A stretch of 64,000 bases of DNA from Tetradesmus obliquus. Its lineage: Eukaryota > Chlorophyta > Chlorophyceae > Sphaeropleales > Scenedesmaceae. Under the pieces are notes generated by a model. The model did no database searches. It was not told the DNA's origin and saw nothing but the letters and a program-made list of their open reading frames with translations. The position numbers were made by a program, and so were the translations under genes. Below are positions 22,735 through 35,160 of this stretch, one piece after another. Each line of letters starts with the position of its first letter. Position 1 is the first letter of the stretch. The stretch is from the NCBI GenBank assembly GCA_030272155.1, contig CP126195.1:5687001-5751000 (forward strand). The letters are read 5' to 3'.

Positions 22735-25700
22735 CTTTTGTGGCTGCAGGTGCTCATGCAGATGGGCGCTTATGCTGGCGGCCGCGCCGACATCGCTGCT
22801 GCCATGCGGCTGTGCCCTGAGACGCGACTCAACAGCAAAGAGGATGTGCTTGCTCTGCGTGAATACTTGGCCAGTGCTTGGTGAGCCTGTTTGCTCCCAG
22901 CCACTGCAGGGACATGATTTTGTTGGTCAACCTTGCTGTGTAACATACGCTGTGGGTTTTTTGGCTGATGTGCGCAGAGACCATCTGCCCATGGGCAGCT
23001 GTCTATACCCCCATCCACCACAACAGCATGATCTTGTTGGTCAATTTTATTGATCATATCACACTGTATAACTCTTCCGCTGTGCTGCTGCGTGCAGGGA
23101 CTACCTGGCCATGGGCAACTTCCTGTGCAACTATCATACACAAGGACATAACTTCTTTGGTCACACTTCTGTATCACATCACGCTGTCTCAATCTTCCGC
23201 TGTGCTGCTGTGGTCAGGGACTATCTGGCCATGGGCAACTTCCCCTACCCCCATCCGCTGCAACAGCATGATCTTGTTGGTCAAACTTGAATCATCATAT
23301 CACACTGTATCACTGTTCCGCTGTGCTGCTGTGTGCAGGGACTATCTTGCCATGGACAACTATGTTTACTCCCATCACTGCAATAACATGATGTTTTCTG
23401 TCAAACATCCTGTAACACCCCATCACGCTGTCACACTCTTCCGCTGTGCTGCTGTGGACAGGGACTATCTGGCCATGGGCAACTTCCCCTACCCCCATCC
23501 GCTGCAACAGCATGATCTTGTTGGTCAAACTTGAATCATCATATCACACTGTATCACTGTTCCGCTGTGCTGCTGTGTGCAGGGACTATCTTGCCATGGG
23601 CAACTATGTTTACTCCCATCACTGCAATAACATGATGTTTTCTGTCAAACATCCTGTAACACCCCATCACGCTGTCACACTCTTCCGCTGTGCTGCTGTG
23701 TGCAGGGACTACCTGGCCATGGGCAACTTCCCCTACCCCCATCCGCTGCAACAGCATGATCTTGTTGGTCAACTTTGTTTATCATATCACACTGTATCAC
23801 TCTTCCGCTGTGCTGCTGTGGTCAGGGACTACCTGGCCATGGGCAACTTCCCTTACCCCTCCTCTTACATGACCAACGGTGAGCCCAGCACACAGCCATT
23901 TGTCGGCCAAAGCACGGATGAGACGATGTCATAGTGCCTTGTATTGTCTGCCAGCCTGTCAGATAACAATGCGCACTTCACTCAACAGCACAAGCAGCTT
24001 GCTGCTGTAGTATGGTGCACTGCAGCGCAAGCAGTCGAATCCTATTGAAAACATCTGCGTGGCCTGCTGTACAGGTGCGGGCGACCTGCCGGCGTACCCT
24101 GTGCGTGTGGCGTGTGAAATCATGGTCAGCAGGGGCACCCTGGACGGCCCAAGACTCATGGAGGGTGAGCTGTTTGTGCTTTATGGTTCAATGCGTGTTA
24201 CGTGGGGTTCGTGTGGCACTCGTAGGTTGATTGCTGAGCAGGGGCACCTCTGACGGGCCATGGTTCATGGAGGGTGAGCCGTTGTAGTATCATATACTGT
24301 GTTGTGCATGTTACGTTCACCATCATGCACAAAACCAGCATATATACAGCCACAAGGAAGCCAAGCATGAGCTGACAGCACTTGCATGAGTTGACAGCAC
24401 ACCCTTGATCGGTGGCCCCTGTCAGAAACAACACTCTCTCATGCTGTATGCACGCCAGGCGCAGCGTGCTGTACAACTTTAGCGGCAAATTGCTCGACTG
24501 GTGCCTGCCCCCATTCCTTTTCGTGTCACAAGCAACCCAAACTTTTCTGTGCTCCCCTCATGCTGCCTGCAGGCCTCGCGCAGGCTGCCGGCGTGCTGTA
24601 CAAATGCAGTGGCAGCCTACCTGACCTGGCTCCTTGCGCCGTGGAAGCAATTTTCCACCCACAACACTTGCCTTTTTTTCCTAATGCTGCCTGCAGACCT
24701 CGCGCAGGCTGCCGGCTTGCTGTACAACTTCAGTGGCAGACTGACTTGCCTGGCGCCTGGCGCTTTTTATACAGAACATGTGCTCAGTACACTGCCGTTT
24801 CGCCCCTCATGCTGCCTGCAGGCCTAAAGCAGGCTGCCGGCGTGCTGTACAAATGCAGTGGCAGCCTACCTGACCTGGCTCCTTGCGCCGTGGAAGCAAT
24901 TTTCCACCCACAAGACTTGCCTTTTTTCCTAATGCTGCCTGCAGACCTCGCGCAGGCTGCCGGCTTGCTGTACAACTTCAGTGGCAGACTGACTTGCCTG
25001 GCACTTTTTATACAGAACATGTGCTCAGTACACTGCCGTTTCGCCCCTCATGCTGCCTGCAGGCCTCGCGCAGGCTGCCGGCGTGCTGTACAAATGCAGT
25101 GGCAGCCTACCTGACCTGGCTCCTTGCGCCGTGGAAGCAATTTTCCACCCACAAGACTTGCCTTTTTTCCTAATGCTGCCTGCAGACCTCGCGCAGGCTG
25201 CCGGCTTGCTGTACAACTTCAGTGGCAGACTGACTTGCCTGGCACTTTTTATACAGAACATGTGCTCAGTACACTGCCGTTTCGCCCCTCATGCTGCCTG
25301 CAGGCCTCGCGCAGGCTGCCGGCGTGCTGTACAAATGCAGTGGCAGCCTACCTGACCTGGCTCCTTGCGCCGTGGAAGCAATTTTCCACCCACAACACTT
25401 GCCTTTTTTTTCCTAATGCTGCCTGCAGACCTCGCGCAGGCTGCCGGCTTGCTGTACAACTTCAATGGCAGACTGACTTGCCTGGCGCTTTTTATACAGA
25501 ACATGTGCTCAGTACACTGCCGTTTCGCCCCTCATGCTGCCTGCAGGCCTAAAGCAGGCTGCTGGCGTGCTGTACAAGTGTAGTGGCAGCCTGCCCAATC
25601 TGGCTCATTGCGCCGTTGAAGCAATTGTCCGCCCACAACACTTGCCTTTTCTCCTAATGCTGCCTGCAGGCCTCGCGCAGGCTGCTGGTGTACCGTACAA

Positions 25701-28619
25701 CTTCAGTGGCAGCCTGCCCTGCCTGGCGCCTTAGCAAGAACTGTCTGCTTACAAAATCTGCATTTTTCTTGATTAATGCTGCCTGCAGGCCTGGCACAGG
25801 CTGCTGGCGTGCTGTATAATTTCAGTGGCTGCCTGCCCTGCCTGGCCCCTAGTACTTCAAGAACAGTCTGCTTACAACACTGCCGTTTGCCCCTCATGCT
25901 GCCTGCAGGTGTGGCGCAGGCTGCTGGTGTACTGTACAACTGCAGCGGCAGCCTGCCTTAATTGGTGCCTGTCCCCGTTGTCTTTTATATCACAACCAAC
26001 CCAAACATCTCACTCCTCCCCTCAACTGCCTGCAGGTCTGGCACAGGCTGCTGGCGTGCTTTATAACTTCAGTGGCAGCCTGCCCTGCCTGGCGCCTGGC
26101 TCTGGCCCCAGCCCTGAGTCTGACGAGGACGCTAATTTTTGGGACTACCAGTGGTGCACTGAGATGGTCATGCCTGCCAGCAAGGACGGCGGTGAGTGAA
26201 TTTGGGCCAAGGTTGGTTGCACTTGTCACCTGCTACAGCATGTTCTTTGCTTTGGATTTAGACGCTGCCTGGAAGTCGACTGTGGCAGCAGAATCTGCAC
26301 ATGTGTGTGCGGCGGCCTGCCACCAATACATAACTGATGTAGCTCCAGTGTGGGCCCCAGCCCTGAGTCTGACGAGGACGCTAATTTTTGGGACTACCAG
26401 TGGTGCACTGAGATGGTCATGCAAGCCAGCAAGGATGGCGGTGAGTAGGCGTGCGATGATGGCGGTGTGCAGCTGCCGCCTGTTGCAGCGTGTTCTTTGC
26501 AGCACAGCAGATGCCTGCCTGGCAATAGATCATTAGAGGACACTGCTCTCGGCGCCAACCAACACCTGCCCTACTTGCGTTCCTGCCGGCGCAGTGAGCG
26601 ACATGTTCTACAAAGACACCCTCAAGTTCAGCGCAATGCTACTGAGCTGCCAATGTGACCTCAACAAATCCATGTGCCAATCACATTTTGTGCCAAATGC
26701 CGTCTGCTGCAGTGAGTGACATGTTCTACAAAGACACCTTCAATTTCAGCGCTGCTGTCGAGAACTGCAAGCGCACCTGGGGCGTGGCGCCACGCTCAAA
26801 GTCCTGGCCAGTCACACAGGTCAGCAGGGCAGCAGCAGCAGCAGCAGCAGCAGCAGCGCAGAGTTTCTGGTTCATATACACCAGTCAACAGCTGCGGCGG
26901 TCTGTTGACCGAGGGATGGCGTGCAAATGCATGGCAGGGTGTGTTCAGGTTGCACGTCAATGACACATACAGCACTTGTTAACGGCAGAGCAGCATACAA
27001 AACATAGACATTCGCAGCGCTGCACGCGTGTAGTGCTGGCGTTTTGACATTGAATAATGGCATTGTCCGTGCTGCCATGACGATCGCTGCTGCTGCCGCT
27101 CCCCTGCTCGCTGCAGCTGGCGCTCCCCAGCCCGCTGCAGCTGCTGGATTTGCCCTGCTACATTGCTGAAACCGCTGCAACTGCTGCGCTGCTGCACTGC
27201 TGGCTGCTGATGATGACAATGCTGCTGCTGCTGCAGTGGGGTGGCCGTAACATCGCTGCCGGCAGCAACATTGTGTTCAGCAACGGCCTGCTTGACCCCT
27301 GGCATGGTGGGGGCGTCATGGATGATGTCAGCAAAAGCCTGGTGGCTGTGGTCATTCCTGAGGTGAGGATGTCAGCTACTTTCAAATGCTGGTTGTGTCT
27401 GGCTTTACATGGTGCAGAACATGGGTTGCATGGAATTGGAACCAACAGCAGCTTGGTGGTGTCTGTTCTCCTGATGTGGGGTGTTGTTAAGCAGCACAGC
27501 AGCTTGTATGATGCCAGCACAGTCTGGACCCCTGGCATGGCTGGGGTGTGATGGATGACGTCAGCAAGAGCCTGGTGGCTGTTGTTATTCCAGAGGTGAG
27601 AATCCTGCCATGTTTTGAGTGTTCAGATGATGTGGTGTGATGAAGTGCATGCGTAGTTATGCATTGCATCAATGGCTTGACCCCTGGCATGGCGGGGGCG
27701 TCATGGAGGACGCGAGCAAGAGCCTGGTGGCTGTTGTAATTCCAGAGGTAGGGCTTGCAGCCATTCGTTACTAGTGCTTGTGGTATGGCTACCACTACAT
27801 GGCAGGAGGCTGTTGCTGTTGCGTTCTGGCTGAATCAAGGTGACTCTGGCAGCACAGCAGCTTTCTTCCTGTCATCGGGCTGACTTTGTCATTGTCATAA
27901 AGGATCGCACGTGAAATTGCCGGATCACAGCTTTAAAAACTCTGTCAAACAGTCGCAGCACAGTATGCACAGCATGTACAGCAAGCACCTTGACTGTGCA
28001 GTCTGTTTAGTGCAAGTTCACACCATGCACACATTGCCAGAGCACTGTCAGGGGTCAACCGATGCCGCCACTACGATTGCTGCTGCTGCTGCTGCTGCTG
28101 GCATGCCTGCAGGGAGCACACCACTTGGACCTGATGTTCAGCCACCCCCTGGACCCTCCCTTAGTGCTGGCTGCTTGTCATACTGCTGCTGCTGCTGCTG
28201 CTGCTACTACAACATGCCTGCAGGGCGCCCACCACCTTGACTTGATGTTCAGCCACCCCCTGGACCCTCCCTCAGTGCTGGCAGCACGCAGAACACAGCT
28301 GCGCCACATCAAGCACTGGATCAAGCAAGCGGCCCGAAGGCACAGCGAGCAGCAGCAGCGGCTGCAGTGGTGGCGGCAGCAGCAGCCAGGATATGAGGCA
28401 GATGAGGAGGTGGAGGAGGATGCTCAGCAGCAGCAGCCGCAGCAGCAGCAGCAGCAGTTGCAGCGGCCTGCTGATTATGCAGGTATGGTTTCTGCAAGCT
28501 GGCAGAGTGTGTGGATGAAGTGGTGGCCGCAATGGCTGCAGCAGCAGCAGCAGCAGCAGCAGCAGTTGTTCGGTCGCCGAGCAGGCAGCAGATCCAGGCT
28601 GACAGCACCAGCAGCGTGA
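19104..28619 (+). CDS. Serine carboxypeptidase S28 (prolyl carboxypeptidase/DPP II type)
   Basis: Lysosomal or secreted exopeptidase family cleaving next to Pro. Exons: 19104-19316, 19409-19539, 19714-19788, 20044-20123, 20793-20871, 21260-21264, 21952-22046, 22357-22464, 22750-22880, 23826-23878, 24075-24164, 26036-26191, 26713-26819, 27237-27362, 28224-28619; 1845 nt, 614 residues. The ATG at 19104 (context GCCATGG) gives a Leu-rich signal peptide. Triad: Ser193 in GGSYGGMLAAW, Asp461 in SNGLLDPW, His486/487 in GAHHLDL. Other family motifs: FFYLGNEADV, AEHRYYGQS, LVGAIAASAPIW, RTWG. The last exon adds a Gln-rich tail of about 100 residues. Introns of at least eight exons carry junction copies, which is why the gene spans 9.5 kb. 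Exon 6 is only 5 nt. Confidence 0.93.
20124..20560 (+). repeat. Tail copies of S28 exon 4 with donor
   Basis: The exon 4 end (encoding MGYLTAEQALAG, followed by GTGACAG or a similar donor) recurs at about 20198-20233, 20309-20344 and 20421-20455, with a weaker trace near 20530. The copies are increasingly degraded away from the real exon. Confidence 0.88.
21260..21264 (+). other. 5-nt microexon at the S28 catalytic serine
   Basis: CTATG lies between ...GATAG and GTGAGT. Exon 5 ends GGG GGC AG and exon 7 begins GT GGC ATG, so the join reads G-G-S-Y-G-G-M. Without these 5 nt the frame breaks and the nucleophile motif is lost; with them the full 1845-nt model is in frame. No other occurrence of the needed sequence with splice sites was seen in the 1080-bp interval. 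Confidence 0.85.
21487..21951 (+). repeat. Head copies of S28 exon 7
   Basis: Three extra copies of about 154 bp carry an acceptor and the exon 7 head (GGMLAAWMRLKYPHLL), starting near 21490, 21643 and 21798. Only the fourth, at 21952, continues to VGAIAASAPIW and a donor. Confidence 0.92.
23098..23825 (+). repeat. Six extra copies of the S28 exon 10 head
   Basis: Exon 10 heads (DYLAMGNFPYP) with acceptor start at 23098, 23218, 23339, 23462, 23583 and 23706, with a regular spacing of 120-123 bp. The real exon at 23826 is the only one followed by SSYMTN and a donor. Units two apart resemble each other most, suggesting later two-unit duplication. Confidence 0.93.
24446..26035 (+). repeat. Twelve extra copies of the S28 exon 12 head
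   Basis: Acceptor plus exon head (encoding LAQAAGVLYNFSGSL) start at 24573, 24697, 24822, 24945, 25063, 25186, 25304, 25429, 25547, 25670, 25789 and 25909, plus a degenerate one near 24456. Spacing is 118-127 bp. In the middle, two unit types alternate (GVLYKCSGSLPDL and GLLYNFSGRLTCL), giving a dimeric higher-order period of about 240 bp. The complete exon is at 26036. Confidence 0.93.
26354..26445 (+). repeat. Tail copy of S28 exon 12
   Basis: About 90 bp repeat the end of exon 12 (SPESDEDANFWDYQWCTEM and following residues) with a GTGAGT donor, downstream of the real exon. It is nearly identical and so recent. Confidence 0.92.
27527..27752 (+). repeat. Tail copies of S28 exon 14
   Basis: Two copies of the exon 14 end (PWHGGG...SLVAVVIPE) with GTGAG or GTAGG donors, at about 27527-27594 and 27676-27749, downstream of the real exon. 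Confidence 0.9.
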
Positions 28620-29244
28620 GCTTGCAGCTTTAGGGTCAGCCACCTACTTGTGCCCTGGCATTATCATGCCGCATGTAATGCGCAGCGCAGTACATGCAGC
28701 AGTGACAGCATGGCTTGAGATCTGTAGCTGTCACTGGATGCTGCTTGCACATTGCATGAATGCCAGGTGACAAACAAAGCAGGAGGCACTCCTGGTGGCG
28801 CCTGACAAGTCATTTCTGGCGTTCTGGCGGTGCCCTGGTGATGGCAGCAGCCTGTGTTTGTGGGCTGTTGTCGTATGTGCAGCTTTGCTCGGATGAAACG
28901 CAGCCACTGTTGATATGTTCGTCATTGCGGGTGCTTTCCTTTCTCAATGGCAGTGTAAACAAGCGGCCATGCATGTGCTACAGTTCTTTGTGCTGAGTGA
29001 CACCAGGGCTCCTTTGCAGGACAGCGCTGCATTCACGTACACAATTTAAAAAAGCTTGCAGGAGTTTGGTTTTTAGCGACGACAGCTGTGGGGAGTTGCG
29101 TTGTGGCAGCACTGTTGCTGCGACAAGAGGCTAGGTCTTTTGTTCTAGGGTTGTTGGGTGCGCAGCACTGCTAGCTAAGTCGAGATCGCATCGCATTCAA
29201 CTTTGAACTTTGAAACAATTGAAACCTACGACGCGCCGAACTTA
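28620..29244. other. Intergenic between S28 peptidase and membrane protein
   Basis: Contains the peptidase 3' UTR and the presumed promoter of the next gene. A 78-codon ORF at 28760-28996 has no recognised feature and no support. Confidence 0.5.
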
Positions 29245-29580
29245 ATGCAGTCTCCCGGGTGAGCTGACATTTAGTTCTAGTTGCGGCAATCATCGACACG
29301 CGCTGCCGCGTCACTCATCACGGTCTAATAATGTTTCCAGGTACACAAGCTTGCCTGGTGGCTGGCAGCAGGAGCGCAGGAAGTCGGTGGTGACGTGGTG
29401 AGGCCCTTTCAGCAGCACAGGGCATAACAGCACCTGGCCAGCACGTGACAAGCTGATGCTGTGGCACAGATGCGTTGAAAGAACCGTCTTGGCTGTGAAC
29501 GGCATCATGCTGTCGTGTGACGCTGCCTTTGGTGTCTAGTGCACCTGCTGCTGGTGACGCCATCCCACAAAGACGAATGT

Positions 29581-29640
<60 letters not shown>

Positions 29641-30493
29641 TGCTGTGCTGCAGGGGCGCCTACCAGATCCCAGCTGTGCCACTGGCATGCAGCCTGCTCA
29701 TCATCACTGGGCTGCCCATGTGGTGAGCTGCTGCTGCGGTTGACTCAACCAAGCATGCAGCATGCTGCTGGCTTGTCACAAGCTGCAGACGAATACTCTG
29801 CTGCTGGCAGTACTTCAAGCAGCAGCAACAGCAGCACACTCTGCGACCCTGCAAAAAAACAAAGCAAACGCCAATACTCACACAGATTTGCACTTACGTT
29901 GTGGTCAAATGTGACATACCATCGGTCGAAGCACTGTCACTGATGCTGCCGGAGTTGTGCTGCTGTGCAGGGCGGCTGGCATGCTACAGGCGCGTGCCAC
30001 CACTGACTCTATCTTCAAGGACCTGGGCGTTGCAGCAGACTCGGTTGACCGGCTCAAGGTGAGGATGATGCTGTCAATGATGTTCTTAGCTATTGGGTGT
30101 AGCTTGCTGCAAGCTTGCCAGTCACGCACATGTGCTGCCACAAGCACGCCAGCCCTACAAGAGTGCTGCAAGCAGTGCGCTTTGGTTGCTTGATTTTGTG
30201 TAAGCAGACTCCATTGACCGGCTCAAGGTGAGGCGCTGGTGCCATTCAAACTGTTCTGAGCTGTCGCTGGAGCGTGCTGCAAGCTTACTTGTCATGCATG
30301 TCAATGCAGCATATGTGCTGCAAATTGTACTCCAGCCCAACATAAGCTCTGCAAGCAGTGCGCTTCCGCTGATTGCTCGAGTGTACGGCGCACCTTGTGC
30401 ATGTTGGCAAGAGCAGCCTAGTCAGAACATGTTGAACATGCCGCGCGTGCTTCATTCGGTCACAGCCGGCACACCTGAAGAGCATAACAGCGA

Positions 30494-30537
<44 letters not shown>

Positions 30538-31803
30538 GGCTGCAGGCAGCTGTGCTGACCGCAGTGCTGCTGCTCAGCCCACTGGTTGCAGTGGTGCTGG
30601 GTCTGAATGTGTGGCTTGAAGCAAGCAGGGCAGCGCGGCCCGGACACACAGGTGGGCACTGCTGCTGCTTGGCTGGTTGCTGCATCTAGGTGGTGTTTGT
30701 GGCTCCTACCAGGCTCTGCTGCAGTTTCCTTGCTGGGTACAGGTAGGCACCAACGCTGATGTTGCTGCTGCTGCTGCTGCTGCTGCTGCAGAAACAGGCC
30801 TCTCCTTGAGCCACTACACCTCCAGCAGCACCAAGGTCAATGCAGCAAACTGGGTGCTGCTGCTGCTGCTGGCAGTAGTAGCCCTGTCAGGCAGCATCAC
30901 CTGGCTCAGCACCATGAGTGGCGCACTGTCAGCAACAGCAGGCGGAGGGGGTGGCGGGCCGCCAGGACCCCCCTGGTGGCCACCTGCAGCAGCAGCAGCA
31001 GCAGCAGCAGCACCTCCACCCCTAGCAGCACCTGTGAGTTCAAAGCCAACACCAACCCAGGATCTGCATGTTACTGCTGCACCTGCGCCAGCAGCAGCAG
31101 CACCTGCACCTCCAGCCAAGCAACATACACATACATTGTTGGCTGCTGCTGAGGGTGCGGCCGAGAACCAGTGCCCGCCCGGCTGCGTTGACCTGGGCGT
31201 CATTGCTGCGCTGTTTGGGCTGCCAGGCGGCTGCTTCTGCCAGACGTGGCTGCTGGCAGACCTCAACAGCAAGCTGCAGGAGGTGCGCTGAATGCTGGCT
31301 GAACGCTGGGTGTTTGTACGAAGCCTTGCTGTTGTGCACTGCACACCTCATCCACTGGTTCTGTACTATTATGAGCTGGTGTATCAGCAATGCTCCGTTT
31401 GCCAGGTTCAGCTTTGGTTAAACGTTGCTTTTCTGTTGGCTGCCAACTCAGCAGGCATCGACTGCAGGTTATGTTGAGTGCTGAAGAAGCGCTGTGGCAA
31501 ACGCTTCAACAGCTAGCATAGCGATTACTCCCTTCCTGTAGTGTTCCTGAGCTGCATGCGCCGCCGCCGCCGCTGCCGCCGCCGCTGCTGCTGCTGCTGC
31601 TGCTGCAGGCGGTGCGCTCGCTGAGCATAGCTGTGGCTGGCGCCGCGCTGCTGCTGGTTGGCCAGAGCTTGCTGTTTGGCTACCTGGCTGGGCAGGCTGT
31701 GCATGCAGCAAGAGATCTGGAGGATTTGCTGAAGCAGGGAGATGGGATGCTGGTAGTGGGCGGGGCAGCTGCACCAGGCAGGAGCAGTGTGGCAGAGGCA
31801 TGA
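29245..31803 (+). CDS. Multi-pass membrane protein, perhaps plant prominin-like
   Basis: Exons: 29245-29258 (tentative), 29341-29397, 29654-29722, 29971-30058, 30546-30651, 30792-31282, 31609-31803; 1020 nt, 339 residues. From exon 2 on, splice sites and phases agree. The first exon (MQSPG) is chosen only because its ATG and donor give the needed phase. Membrane segments: PAVPLACSLLIITGLPMW, LTAVLLLSPLVAVVLGLNVW, NWVLLLLLAVVALSG and SIAVAGAALLLVGQSLLFG. Between segments 1 and 2 lies a helical stretch (TTDSIFKDLGVAADSVDRLK), and between 3 and 4 a Pro/Ala/Gly-rich loop and a Cys-containing part (CPPGCVDLG, LPGGCFCQ). The order Y...GGW...YxxPxVP resembles plant proteins of the At2g12400 type, but the match is weak. 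A tail copy of exon 4 lies at about 30203-30233. Confidence 0.6.
29583..29637. repeat. (CTG)n run upstream of an acceptor
   Basis: About 18 CTG units (one TTG) lead into the AG of exon 3 of the membrane protein gene. Similar sense-strand CTG runs precede exons 5, 6 and 7 of the same gene. Confidence 0.95.
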
Positions 31804-34800
31804 GCACCTGGATACGCATCATCATCATGTTACCCATCAAGCCATAGCATCAACGCCTGGATACGCATGATGTTTAAAGACGGGTCTGCACAGGAAAATA
31901 TGGATTTGCGTGTGCAGCACAGGCGCTGTTGATGCAGCAGTCGTGCGTAGGATCGTGTCCATTGGGTTGCACCCTGGTGACTGTGGTTGGCTAGCTGCGT
32001 AGAAGGAGCCCCCACAACCTGGTTCTGACGTGCGCATGGTGCCTGCCCGAATGACTGGTGCATTCTGTTTGCCAAACTCTCTCGAGGGCAATCATTCATG
32101 CAGCACCTGCCGCATTTGGACGGCCCAATGATGCCGCGCCAGCGTCATGCTGCATATTCAGCATATCCTGGTGCGCAGCTATGCATGAAATTGATTGTTC
32201 ATAATCATTTGAAAAGGACGAGAGCCTTTTGGTGTCATCCTGTTCTATCCAGCTGGGGCATTTGGGGCATGGGATCACTGCTGCCAGAACGCAGCATTGC
32301 CAGCAGTGATTTGCTGTTGGGACAACCGGCGCGTTGGCTTCAGCAGCTGACTAACACAGCGTAGGCTTCTGTTGGAGCACGTGCAATTCTTTATACTGCG
32401 TTGACAGCTGGAGCCCAGCGATGGGCATCTCAACCGCAGGAGAGATGATTTGACGGTTGAGATTGCGGTATCTTCACCGCAACCACCTTGCCGAGCGATG
32501 GCAGCCACAAGGCGCCAAGAAGAGACCATAGTAAAAATCAAGCAAAGAAATACTTATGAAGTTGACAAGCGTTCGCCTAGAGAAAGCAGCATGTTCAGGG
32601 CTTTGTCGTGTGCAACATTCGTTCTCGAGCGGCCATAGCCTGCTCCTCAGCGGCGGATGCTTTCAAAACGTTTCTATAAATCTCCCGTTGAGTCACTAAA
32701 CACACTATTGCCTTCAAACAGACAGAACGGGCATCACGAGCAATCTACATCAGACTCTAGAAGCTTACCCTACTCTGTGTTTGCCTTCAACGACTGGTAT
32801 AAGCCAAGGCTTCTTAGGTGAGCCAGCATGAGGCTGATCAGGCCCGCAGCAGGCTCCTGGAATTGTGCACGTCTCGACAGACACGAGCGTCGCATGCATG
32901 GCGTTTTGATTGACAGTGAATAACTAATGATTGTAATGGCTTTTTTTCGGGCGCTGAACGTTGTACTGGGATTGTTGTGCCTTTGCAGGGTCGCTTTTTT
33001 GGACTTTCGCAGCAGTCACCTCAGCTTCAGCATCATGTCCAGTCTCATGGACAGCAACTCTTGTGCCACAAGCTGCCAGCAGTCTCCGCAGAACAGCGGC
33101 TGCGATGAGCTGCCAGGCTTGGACGAGAGCATGCTCTTCGACGACTGCGAGATCACCAGCCCTTGCACGCACGAGCTGGGCCATCACGCTGGAGTGCACA
33201 TGCACCGCGTTCAGCGTGTCTGGGCGAACCTGTGCGAGCTGCAGGCGCACAGCGATGGCCTGCACTAGGCGGGAAGTCACTGAGCAGCAGCAGGATGCCT
33301 CTGGGGCCACCATCAGTGGCCTCCAGCTAGGTCATCGTGTGTCAGCTTACGTAGACGAAGCATTGGATGAGCTCTATTTTCGTGTCTCCTGGTCAGCTGT
33401 GCAGCATGCACACACAGGCAGTGGACCCACAGTTTATGGACCGTGACATCCACCAGCAGCAGCTTGCCGGCAGTGGTGCTGCTGCTGTGTGTGTTTGCCA
33501 GCGCTGGGTGATGAAATGGTATGTGGCGGTGTCTCTCTTTCTTTCTCTGTCATCATGCCAATTGCATGTGTACCATACAGCAACCCTGCCCTGGATTCTC
33601 AGGACAGCCGGAGCTGTTGCTTAGCTTTTTGCCTTTGCCCTGGATGTGTCTGCAGGACGTCAGCCACTTTGACGATGTCCTGCCTGGATGATGTTCTCTT
33701 GTTTTGCCCCCTGTGTCATTTGCACCCTGCAAAAAAAAACCACTTGTATGCCTGAGCAGTCCGTCATTGAACCCAGATGGACCATTTGAATCAAGAGCAG
33801 ATGGTTGCTCAGGCTGCGTGCAGGAGGGGCGTCTCATGGCTTATGTTGCCAGGGCTAATTCTCTTTTTTTTCTCAAGAAGTGCTGTATCCCAGCACAGCA
33901 CAGCTGCGAAAAGGTTGCGGTTCGAGGTGGTTTTTGCTGTGTCCTGTGTGCTGTGCGCTGGCTGCTGCGCCCTTGCGCATGCAGCCATGCTGCTCTTGCA
34001 GGACATGGCACCCATCAGTCTGGGCAGTGATACCACTGCTGTGGTGCAGTGATATCACTGCTGTGGTGTAGATGGCAAGACGACGCCTGCATGTTGGCAT
34101 CGGCGCACAACTTGCATGGCCAAGCACATTTGCTGAGCAGTGAGCAACTGCACCGACGTATAAAGTGAGGCGTGTGGCTTTTCCGCATTTGCCACACGCT
34201 GCACCCACTTGGATGGATCTTTATTATGGGAGGGATTGGCGGTGTTTGTTACAAGTCGAGCAGTAGCAGTTGCAGCAGCCTGCACAGCTGCCATGGTGCT
34301 GCGCTGTTGCACATTTGCTGCTGGCTTTGCTTGTCTGCTTCACTGCGGCGATCGTGTGCCACTGACAGCCCTGACGGGCTGTCTTGCCTGGTGCTATTTA
34401 GACTGTGCTGCTGCGCCCCGACGAGAGTCATTCGATTGAAACTCTATGTGCGCTGCACGTGTCTTTACCAAACTGCTAGGTGCTTTATGCCAGTAAGGCA
34501 GCGCACTCCCTGCCCGGCTGCTGTTTGTTCTGTGCTGTGTGGCTTGCGGCAATGTGGTTTCTTGGCCTGTTGCTTGTGCATGGTAAGCGCTGTGCATGGT
34601 ATGGTGTGCATGCATGTGGTGGCGATCTCAGCACACTTTTGAAGTGCTCTGGACCGGCGCTGGGTGTGTTGAGGCTGGAATCTTTTTGTCAGGCAAATGG
34701 CTTGCTTTTGACTGACCTGCTGCATCTCCGGTGGCGTGCTTTTCCTCCCGCTTGCTTCATTGTCATTGGTGTGCTGTTGGCTGGCTTGCTGCATCCTCAG

Positions 34801-35046
34801 CGGTTTGGTTCTGCCTTGCCTGGTGCCATGTGAGTGCAAGGATCATGTGCGCGCTACTCGTAGCTTGCGCGGCAGGTTGTTTGTTGCTGGCCTTGTGGCT
34901 GATTTGCGCTTGTGCTGCTGGCACTACTGCGGCGCAGCTGTGCGTGCCATATCACATGCATGCCACTCGACGACCGCGTCTTCTGGCGTCCTGCAAGGCT
35001 CTTGTGGAGCTCAGCTGCATTGGCGTGTGAGGCTGCAGGCTGAGTA

Positions 35047-35090
35047 TGTGTGTGTGTCTGTGTGTGCGTGCGTGTGTGCTTGCGTGCGTG
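35047..35090. repeat. (TG)n microsatellite
   Basis: Alternating TG with a few interruptions (TGTGTG, TGCGTG) just ahead of a small tandem repeat. Confidence 0.8.
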
Positions 35091-35096
35091 CCTTCT

Positions 35097-35160
35097 CAGC
35101 ACACATGCATCCATCTGCCAGCACACATGCATCCATCTGGCAGCACACATGCATCCATGC
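35097..35160. repeat. Three tandem copies of a 21-bp unit
   Basis: Units of the form CAGCACACATGCATCCATCTG, the last ending ATGCGG. No coding role is apparent. Confidence 0.8.

Noticed and set aside
22968-23934. Repeat protein with DYLAMGNFPYP units
   Set aside because: The units are S28 exon 10 heads separated by intron sequence with acceptors and frame changes, not a coding repeat.
24501-26199. Tandem-repeat ORFs with LAQAAGVLYN units
   Set aside because: Decoy copies of S28 exon 12; only the last copy continues with a consistent frame.
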